Below are positions 58,659 to 64,000 of a stretch of DNA of 64,000 nt, piece after piece; position 1 is the stretch's first letter, and every line of letters begins with the position of its first letter. Source of the stretch: Ruminococcus sp. (GTDB taxonomy: Bacteria; Bacillota_A; Clostridia; Oscillospirales; Ruminococcaceae). The translations under genes and the position numbers were made by a program. The notes under the pieces are model-generated. The model was not told the origin of the DNA and did no database searches. It saw nothing but the letters and a program-made list of their open reading frames with translations. The DNA lies in the NCBI RefSeq assembly GCF_024684275.1, contig NZ_JAIKXF010000005.1, positions 16,972-80,971 on the forward strand, in the 5' to 3' direction.

Positions 58659-61010
58659 ATGAGCGACATGATGAGTTTACAGAATGCAGAAACCAGAATA
58701 AAAGAGGTAGCAGAGCGTATCTCTCACCTGCGTGAGGACTTAGGTCTCTCCGTAGAGGAAATGGCTGCCAAGACCGATTATTCCGTCGAAGAATACAAAA
58801 AGCTGGAATCAGGCGAGCAGGACTTCAGCTTTACATTCATCTATAAATGTGCAAATACCTTCAATGTCGAGATAACCGACCTCATGGAGGGCACAAGCCC
58901 TGAGCTCAGCGGCTATACTGTTACCCGCAAGGGCGAGGGAGTTCCTATCGTCCGCAGAAAGGGCTTTGCATACAACCGTCTTGCCTCTAAGTTCAAAAAC
59001 AAGACCGTAGAGCCTTTCCATGTAGTTATCCCCTATTCCGAGGAAGCTCTCTCTCAGCCAATGCATATGGCAAGCCACGCAGGTCAGGAAATGGATATAG
59101 TTATCAAGGGCACTCTGCGTATGACAGTAGGCTCTCATACCGAGATACTCCATGAGGGTGACTGTATCTACTACGACAGCTCAATGCCCCACGATGAAAT
59201 AGCTCTCGGCGGCGAGGACTGTGAGATATACGCATTCGTTATGCCTCCGCGCGGCACAACAGGTATGTCTGAATACAAGGAGCATATCGCCGAGCATCAC
59301 CTTACAAACGTAGACAAGGCAGGTCTCCTTCACCCTGTAGCTGAAAAGTTCGTACAGTGCGAGACTAACGAGGAAGGCATACTCAGCGCAGTTCACTTTG
59401 AAAATCAGGATAAGTTCAACTTTGCATATGATATTGTTGACGCAATGGCTGAAAAATGTCCCGACAAGACAGCTATGATATATGTTGACGTAAACCATAA
59501 CGAGCGCCGTTTCACATTCAAGGATATAAAGAAGTACTCATGTCAGACCGCAAATTACTTCAAATCTCTCGGCATCAAAAAGGGTGACCGCGTAATGCTG
59601 GTGCTCAAGCGCCACTATCAGTTCTGGTTCTCTATCATCGCTCTCCACCGTATCGGAGCTCTGGTCATCCCTGCTTCAAATATGCTCAAGGAGCACGATT
59701 TTGAGTACCGCTTCAATTCCGCAAATGTATCCGCTATCGTATGCTCTGCTGACGGCGAGATCACAGACGAGGTAGATAAGGCTTGCGCAGTTACGGATAC
59801 TATCAGGACAAAAGTCATCGTAAACGGTCAGCGTGAGGGCTGGCACGATTTCAACGCGGAGCTCCCTGCATACAGCACTCATTTTGAGCGCACCGCCGAG
59901 ACTCCCTGCGGAACCGATCCTATGCTCATCTTCTTCAGCTCAGGTACATCAGGCAATCCTAAGCTGGTCCTCCACAGCTATCAGTACCCTCTCGGTCACT
60001 ATGTAACCGCTCGTTACTGGCAGAACGCCGATCCTAACGGTCTCCACTTCACTATCTCGGATACAGGCTGGGGCAAGGCTCTCTGGGGTAAGCTCTACGG
60101 TCAGTGGATGTGCGAGGCTGCCGTATTTGTATATGACTTTGACCGCTTCCACGCAGATGATATACTCCCCATGTTCAAGAAGTACAACATCACCTCATTC
60201 TGCGCACCTCCGACTATGTACCGCTTCTTCATCAAGGAGGACCTCTCAAAGTATGACCTTTCATCACTGAAATACGCTTGTATCGCAGGCGAAGCCCTCA
60301 ACCCCGAGGTGTTCCACCAGTTCTACAAAGCAACAGGCATAAAGCTCATGGAAGGCTTCGGTCAGACAGAGACCACCCTTTCTATCGCAAACGTTGTGGG
60401 CATGGAACCTAAGCCCGGCAGCATGGGCAAGCCCAATCCGCAGTACGACGTTAAGGTGCTTCTCCCCGACGGTACTCCTGCCGCAGTCGGCGACACAGGC
60501 GAGATATGCATAAAGCTTGCCGATGCTGACGCTGTCGGCTACGGCGTTCCAGGACTTGCACTTTGCTACTTTGGCGACGAGGAAAATACCGCCGAAACAT
60601 GGCGCGACGGCTACTACCACACAGGCGATACCGCTTGGGTAGACGAGGACGGCTATTTCTGGTACGTCGGACGTGTTGACGACGTTATCAAGTCCTCCGG
60701 ATACCGTATCGGACCATTCGAGATCGAAAGCGTTCTCATGGAGCTCCCATATGTGCTTGAATGTGCTGTCACAGGCGTTCCCGACGAGATAAGAGGACAG
60801 GTAGTAAAGGCTACTATCGTCCTTACAAAGGATAAAACGGGTTCAGACGAGCTTGTTAAAGAGATAAAGGATTACGTAAAGGAGCGTACTGCACCTTACA
60901 AGTATCCAAGAGTCGTTGAGTTCGTTGAGGGACTTCCTAAGACTGTCGGAAGCGGCAAGATTCGCCGTGCTGCTATCCGCGAAATGGATAAGGCTAAATA
61001 TCAGAAGTAA
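58659..61010 (+). CDS. XRE-cupin-acyl-CoA synthetase fusion
   Basis: 783 residues from ATG 58659 (AGGAGA 7 nt before). Residues about 15-70 are an XRE helix-turn-helix (RISHLREDLGLSVEEMAAKT); about 100-205 a cupin (MHMASHAGQEMDIVIKGTLR, GDCIYYDSSMPHDEIAL); the rest a full AMP-forming ligase: P-loop LIFFSSGTSGNPK, GEALNPEVF, GFGQTETT, YHTGDTAWVDEDGYFWYVGRVDDVIKSSGYRIGPFEIE and C-terminal catalytic Lys in KTVGSGKIRR. It resembles acetyl/medium-chain acyl-CoA synthetases. The fusion joins a ligand-sensing regulator to the enzyme, under a T-box; the substrate is probably an acid that feeds amino-acid synthesis (inference). Confidence 0.93.
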   Translation: MSDMMSLQNAETRIKEVAERISHLREDLGLSVEEMAAKTDYSVEEYKKLESGEQDFSFTFIYKCANTFNVEITDLMEGTSPELSGYTVTRKGEGVPIVRRKGFAYNRLASKFKNKTVEPFHVVIPYSEEALSQPMHMASHAGQEMDIVIKGTLRMTVGSHTEILHEGDCIYYDSSMPHDEIALGGEDCEIYAFVMPPRGTTGMSEYKEHIAEHHLTNVDKAGLLHPVAEKFVQCETNEEGILSAVHFENQDKFNFAYDIVDAMAEKCPDKTAMIYVDVNHNERRFTFKDIKKYSCQTANYFKSLGIKKGDRVMLVLKRHYQFWFSIIALHRIGALVIPASNMLKEHDFEYRFNSANVSAIVCSADGEITDEVDKACAVTDTIRTKVIVNGQREGWHDFNAELPAYSTHFERTAETPCGTDPMLIFFSSGTSGNPKLVLHSYQYPLGHYVTARYWQNADPNGLHFTISDTGWGKALWGKLYGQWMCEAAVFVYDFDRFHADDILPMFKKYNITSFCAPPTMYRFFIKEDLSKYDLSSLKYACIAGEALNPEVFHQFYKATGIKLMEGFGQTETTLSIANVVGMEPKPGSMGKPNPQYDVKVLLPDGTPAAVGDTGEICIKLADADAVGYGVPGLALCYFGDEENTAETWRDGYYHTGDTAWVDEDGYFWYVGRVDDVIKSSGYRIGPFEIESVLMELPYVLECAVTGVPDEIRGQVVKATIVLTKDKTGSDELVKEIKDYVKERTAPYKYPRVVEFVEGLPKTVGSGKIRRAAIREMDKAKYQK

Positions 61011-61013
61011 TAT

Positions 61014-61045
61014 AAAAAGTCCTCACATTGTTGTGAGGACTTTTT
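61014..61045. terminator. Bidirectional terminator
   Basis: AAAAAGTCCTCACA-TTGT-TGTGAGGACTTTTT, between the ligase and the convergent NUDIX gene. Its stem sequence recurs at 61576-61612. Confidence 0.92.
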
Positions 61046-61048
61046 ACT

Positions 61049-61513
61049 TTATATACCTTTTACGTATTCACTAACCTTTTCAAATATCCTTGCTTTTATT
61101 TTCAGCGGCGGTGTGTTCTCGGGGAGCTGGTCTATAGGGAAAAATCTCTGTTCAAAAGCTTCTTCCGCCTGCACCTTCATATCTCCCGTAAAATCGCGGC
61201 ACAGGTATATTATCACTGCAAGATATACCTTGTCTCCGTTGGGGTATTCGTAAAAGGTGTCCTCTCCCGATATATCCATTAAGTATTCCAGCTTTTCGCA
61301 GGTAAGTCCCGTTTCTTCAAGTACCTCCCTGCGGGCACATTCCTCAAAGCTCTCCCCCAGCTCCATTGAGCCTGCGGGATAGTCCCAGTATCCGTTGTCG
61401 GTGCGTCTGCCAAGAAGTATCTCGTTTTTATCGTTTAAAAGTATGACACCTGCGCCTGCCATGATAACAGGTCTGCTGCCAAGCGTTTTTCGAAGTTCCA
61501 AAATATAACCCAT
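61049..61513 (-). CDS. NUDIX hydrolase
   Basis: 154 residues. Nudix box GSMELGESFEECARREVLEETG fits G-x5-E-x7-REUxEExG and binds the catalytic Mg. AGAGVILLNDKNEILLGRRTDNGYWDYPAG precedes it. No extra domain; substrate not predictable. SD AAAGGAG precedes the ATG. Single gene between two similar terminators. Confidence 0.95.
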   Translation of the reverse strand: MGYILELRKTLGSRPVIMAGAGVILLNDKNEILLGRRTDNGYWDYPAGSMELGESFEECARREVLEETGLTCEKLEYLMDISGEDTFYEYPNGDKVYLAVIIYLCRDFTGDMKVQAEEAFEQRFFPIDQLPENTPPLKIKARIFEKVSEYVKGI

Positions 61514-61575
61514 TGTATCAGCTCCTTTATTTAGAGATACCCTTTATTATATCAGAGTTTGTGTAACAAGTCAAC

Positions 61576-61612
61576 AAAAAGTCCTCACAGCCGAAACTGT
61601 GAGGACTTCTTT
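61576..61612 (-). terminator. Terminator of ppdK
   Basis: On the minus strand GAAGTCCTCACAG-TTTCGG-CTGTGAGGACTTTTTG. Nearly the same stem as at 61014-61045. Confidence 0.88.
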
Positions 61613-61672
61613 TATCCGTATGAACATATAAACGTTAAAAACGTTTTTAGGTATACTTAATATATACTTAAA

Positions 61673-64000
61673 TTACTTCTTATCAGCGATAGCAGCCTGA
61701 GCAGCAGCGAGACGAGCAATTGGAACACGGAAAGGTGAGCAAGATACATAGTCGAGGCCGATCTTGTGGCAGAACTCAACAGATGTAGGATCACCGCCGT
61801 GCTCACCGCAGATACCGCAGTGGAGCTTAGGATTTACAGGCTTACCGAGCTTGATAGCCATTTCCATGAGCTTACCAACGCCAGCCTGATCAAGCTTAGC
61901 GAAAGGATCGTTCTCGAAGATCTTCTTGTCGTAGTAAGCGCCGAGGAACTTGCCAGCGTCGTCACGAGAGAAGCCGTATGTCATCTGAGTAAGGTCGTTA
62001 GTACCGAAGCAGAAGAAGTCAGCGTTCTTAGCGATCTCATCAGCAGTAAGAGCAGCTCTTGGGATCTCGATCATTGTACCAACTTCGTACTGGAGGTCAG
62101 AACCTGCTTCCTTGATAACAGCGTCAGCAGTCTCAACAACTACCTTCTTAACGTACTTGAGCTCCTTAACATCGCCAACGAGTGGGATCATGATCTCAGG
62201 CTTAACTGTCCAGTCAGCGTGCTTCTTCTTAACGTTGATAGCAGCCTTGATAACAGCCTTTGTCTGCATAGCAGCGATCTCAGGATATGTTACAGCAAGA
62301 CGGCATCCTCTGTGGCCCATCATTGGGTTGAACTCGTGGAGAGAAGCGATGATGTTCTTGATATCCTCAACGGACTTGCCCTGTGAATCAGCGAGAAGCT
62401 TGATGTCAGCCTCTTCTGTAGGAACGAATTCGTGGAGAGGAGGATCGAGGAAACGGATTGTAACAGGGCAGCCCTCAAGAGCCTCATAAAGAGCCTCAAA
62501 GTCAGCCTGCTGCATTGGCTCGATCTTAGCAAGAGCAGCCTCACGGCCCTCAACTGTATCAGCACAGATCATCTCACGGAAAGCAGCGATTCTGTCAGCC
62601 TCAAAGAACATATGCTCTGTACGGCAGAGACCGATACCTTCGGCGCCGAGCTCTCTTGCCTTCTTAGCGTCAGCAGGAGTATCAGCGTTTGTACGAACCT
62701 TGAGAGTTCTGTACTTATCAGCCCAAGCCATGATTCTTCCGAACTCACCTGCGATCTGAGCGTCAACTGTAGCGATAACGCCGTCGTAGATGTTACCTGT
62801 TGTACCGTCGATTGAGATATAGTCGCCTTCCTTGAAGGTCTTGCCGCCGAGCTCGAACTTCTTGTTAGCTTCGTCCATCTTGATATCGCCGCAGCCTGAA
62901 ACGCAGCACTCACCCATACCACGAGCAACAACAGCAGCGTGTGATGTCATACCGCCGCGGACTGTAAGGATACCCTGAGCAGCCTTCATACCTGTGATAT
63001 CTTCAGGAGATGTCTCGAGACGAACGAGAACGACCTTCTCGCCCTTAGCAGCCCACTCAACAGCATCGTCAGCTGTGAATACGATCTTACCGCAAGCAGC
63101 TCCTGGTGAAGCACCGAGACCCTTGCCGATAGGAGTAGCAGCCTTGAGAGCCTTAGTATCGAACTGTGGGTGGAGAAGTGTATCGAGGTTTCTTGGGTCG
63201 ATCATTGCAACAGCTTCCTGCTCTGTTCTCATGCCCTCATCAACGAGGTCACAAGCGATCTTGAGAGCAGCCTGAGCAGTTCTCTTACCGTTTCTTGTCT
63301 GGAGCATATAGAGCTTCTTGTTCTCAACAGTGAACTCCATATCCTGCATATCTCTGTAATGATTTTCGAGAGTCTTGCAAACTTCCTGGAACTGAGCGAA
63401 AGCCTCAGGGAATGTTTCAGCCATCTGCTGGATAGGCATAGGAGTACGAACGCCTGCAACAACGTCCTCACCCTGAGCGTTAGTCAGGAACTCACCCATG
63501 AGCTTCTTCTCACCTGTAGCAGGGTCTCTTGTGAAAGCAACACCTGTACCGCAGTCATCACCCATGTTACCGAAAGCCATTGACTGTACGTTAACAGCAG
63601 TACCCCAAGAGAATGGGATATCGTTATCACGTCTGTAAACGTTAGCTCTTGGGTTGTCCCATGAACGGAATACAGCCTTGATAGCGCCCATGAGCTGCTC
63701 CTTAGGATCGTCAGGGAAGTCAACGCCGATCTTAGCCTTATATTCAGCCTTGAACTGTGCAGCGAGCTTCTTGAGGTCGTCAGCGTCAAGCTCTACGTCC
63801 TGAGTTACGCCCTTTTCTTCCTTCATCTTGTCGATGAGTTCCTCGAAGTACTTCTTACCAACTTCCATAACTACGTCAGAATACATCTGGATGAATCTTC
63901 TGTAGCAGTCCCAAGCCCATCTTGGGTTATTTGACTTTTCAGCGATTGTATTAACAACTGTCTCGTTGAGACCGAGGTTAAGGATTGTATCCATCATACC
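61673..64000 (-). CDS. ppdK: Pyruvate phosphate dikinase (5' end beyond window)
   Basis: PPDK interconverts PEP, AMP and PPi with pyruvate, ATP and Pi. The window holds 775 codons; the frame is open to base 64000, where GMMDTILNLGLNE matches an internal PPDK segment, so roughly the first 100 residues are missing. The phospho-His motif GGMTSHAAVVARGMG is in the middle; the PEP-binding barrel has GLCRTEHMFF, GTNDLTQMTYGFSRDDA and the catalytic Cys in HCGICGEHGGDP near the C-terminus. Codon use is highly biased (very high expression), fitting a PPi-based glycolysis. Confidence 0.98.
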   Translation of the reverse strand, partial: GMMDTILNLGLNETVVNTIAEKSNNPRWAWDCYRRFIQMYSDVVMEVGKKYFEELIDKMKEEKGVTQDVELDADDLKKLAAQFKAEYKAKIGVDFPDDPKEQLMGAIKAVFRSWDNPRANVYRRDNDIPFSWGTAVNVQSMAFGNMGDDCGTGVAFTRDPATGEKKLMGEFLTNAQGEDVVAGVRTPMPIQQMAETFPEAFAQFQEVCKTLENHYRDMQDMEFTVENKKLYMLQTRNGKRTAQAALKIACDLVDEGMRTEQEAVAMIDPRNLDTLLHPQFDTKALKAATPIGKGLGASPGAACGKIVFTADDAVEWAAKGEKVVLVRLETSPEDITGMKAAQGILTVRGGMTSHAAVVARGMGECCVSGCGDIKMDEANKKFELGGKTFKEGDYISIDGTTGNIYDGVIATVDAQIAGEFGRIMAWADKYRTLKVRTNADTPADAKKARELGAEGIGLCRTEHMFFEADRIAAFREMICADTVEGREAALAKIEPMQQADFEALYEALEGCPVTIRFLDPPLHEFVPTEEADIKLLADSQGKSVEDIKNIIASLHEFNPMMGHRGCRLAVTYPEIAAMQTKAVIKAAINVKKKHADWTVKPEIMIPLVGDVKELKYVKKVVVETADAVIKEAGSDLQYEVGTMIEIPRAALTADEIAKNADFFCFGTNDLTQMTYGFSRDDAGKFLGAYYDKKIFENDPFAKLDQAGVGKLMEMAIKLGKPVNPKLHCGICGEHGGDPTSVEFCHKIGLDYVSCSPFRVPIARLAAAQAAIADKK

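Noticed and set aside
62320..62815. Extra frames opposite and within ppdK
   Set aside because: Shadows of a highly codon-biased gene.

Overview
The window looks like chromosome from a cellulolytic ruminococcal Firmicute (Ruminococcus flavefaciens/albus type). The evidence is two secreted proteins with type I dockerins (paired Ca-binding repeats of the form D-x-N-x-D-G-x-I-N-x-x-D-A-S), an intracellular cellobiose phosphorylase, a GH26-like glycosidase, pyruvate phosphate dikinase, a T-box riboswitch, Gram-positive gene order (rimP-nusA-rnpM-L7Ae-infB-rbfA-nrnA-truB-ribF) and strong AGGAGG ribosome binding sites. Many promoters are near-perfect TTGACA-17-TATAAT. Gene identities are judged from sequence motifs only; no database search was run.

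Layout. 1-0.7 kb: end of a fatty-acid-kinase-like gene, then a compact locus that looks like a par/Fst-type type I toxin-antitoxin module. 0.7-4.5 kb: a two-component system followed by recG. 4.7-10.1 kb: a GldA/GldF/GldG-like ABC system with a DUF4340 protein. 10.2-19.1 kb: the nusA-infB translation/RNA operon on the minus strand. 19.2-21.9 kb: a SMI1-like protein, a secreted protein behind a three-copy 21-bp-spaced operator, and a LytTR regulator with a membrane partner. 22.1-24.6 kb: cellobiose phosphorylase. 24.7-27 kb: an XRE-controlled operon of two paralogous small membrane proteins, and a lipoprotein. 27.1-31.2 kb: mfd and pth. 31.2-34.6 kb: a PHP phosphatase flanked by two copies of a MITE-like repeat, a GH26-like protein and ispD. 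34.7-36.7 kb: metG. 36.8-40.5 kb: two dockerin proteins and a zinc-ribbon membrane protein. 40.5-48 kb: a COG0523 GTPase, two more two-component systems and a CNNM transporter. 48.3-51 kb: a hypothetical gene, a roughly 455-nt structured noncoding RNA with its own promoter and terminator, and a divergent zinc-ribbon/XRE pair. 51-53.5 kb: a glycosyltransferase and a nucleotide-sugar SDR. 53.5-58.2 kb: a five-gene operon (YgjP-like protease, YgiQ radical SAM, ComEC-like MBL, DUF3006, esterase). 58.3-61 kb: a T-box riboswitch controlling an XRE-cupin-acyl-CoA synthetase fusion. 61-64 kb: NUDIX hydrolase and ppdK.

How it fits together. Dockerin proteins, cellobiose phosphorylase, the GH26-like enzyme and PPDK suit a bacterium that degrades plant fibre outside the cell, takes up cello-oligosaccharides and runs a PPi-linked glycolysis. 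The T-box acyl-CoA synthetase would suit the ruminococcal habit of building amino acids from branched-chain or aromatic acids taken from the rumen; this is inference.

The strongest unexpected items are the type I toxin-antitoxin module (269-546), the large structured RNA (49518-49973), the T-box/ligase fusion (58361-61010), the LytTR-type operator array (20421-20506), and a Pro-Trp-Asn repeat shared by a dockerin protein and the outer domain of a sensor kinase. Several palindromic intergenic repeat families are also scattered through the window.
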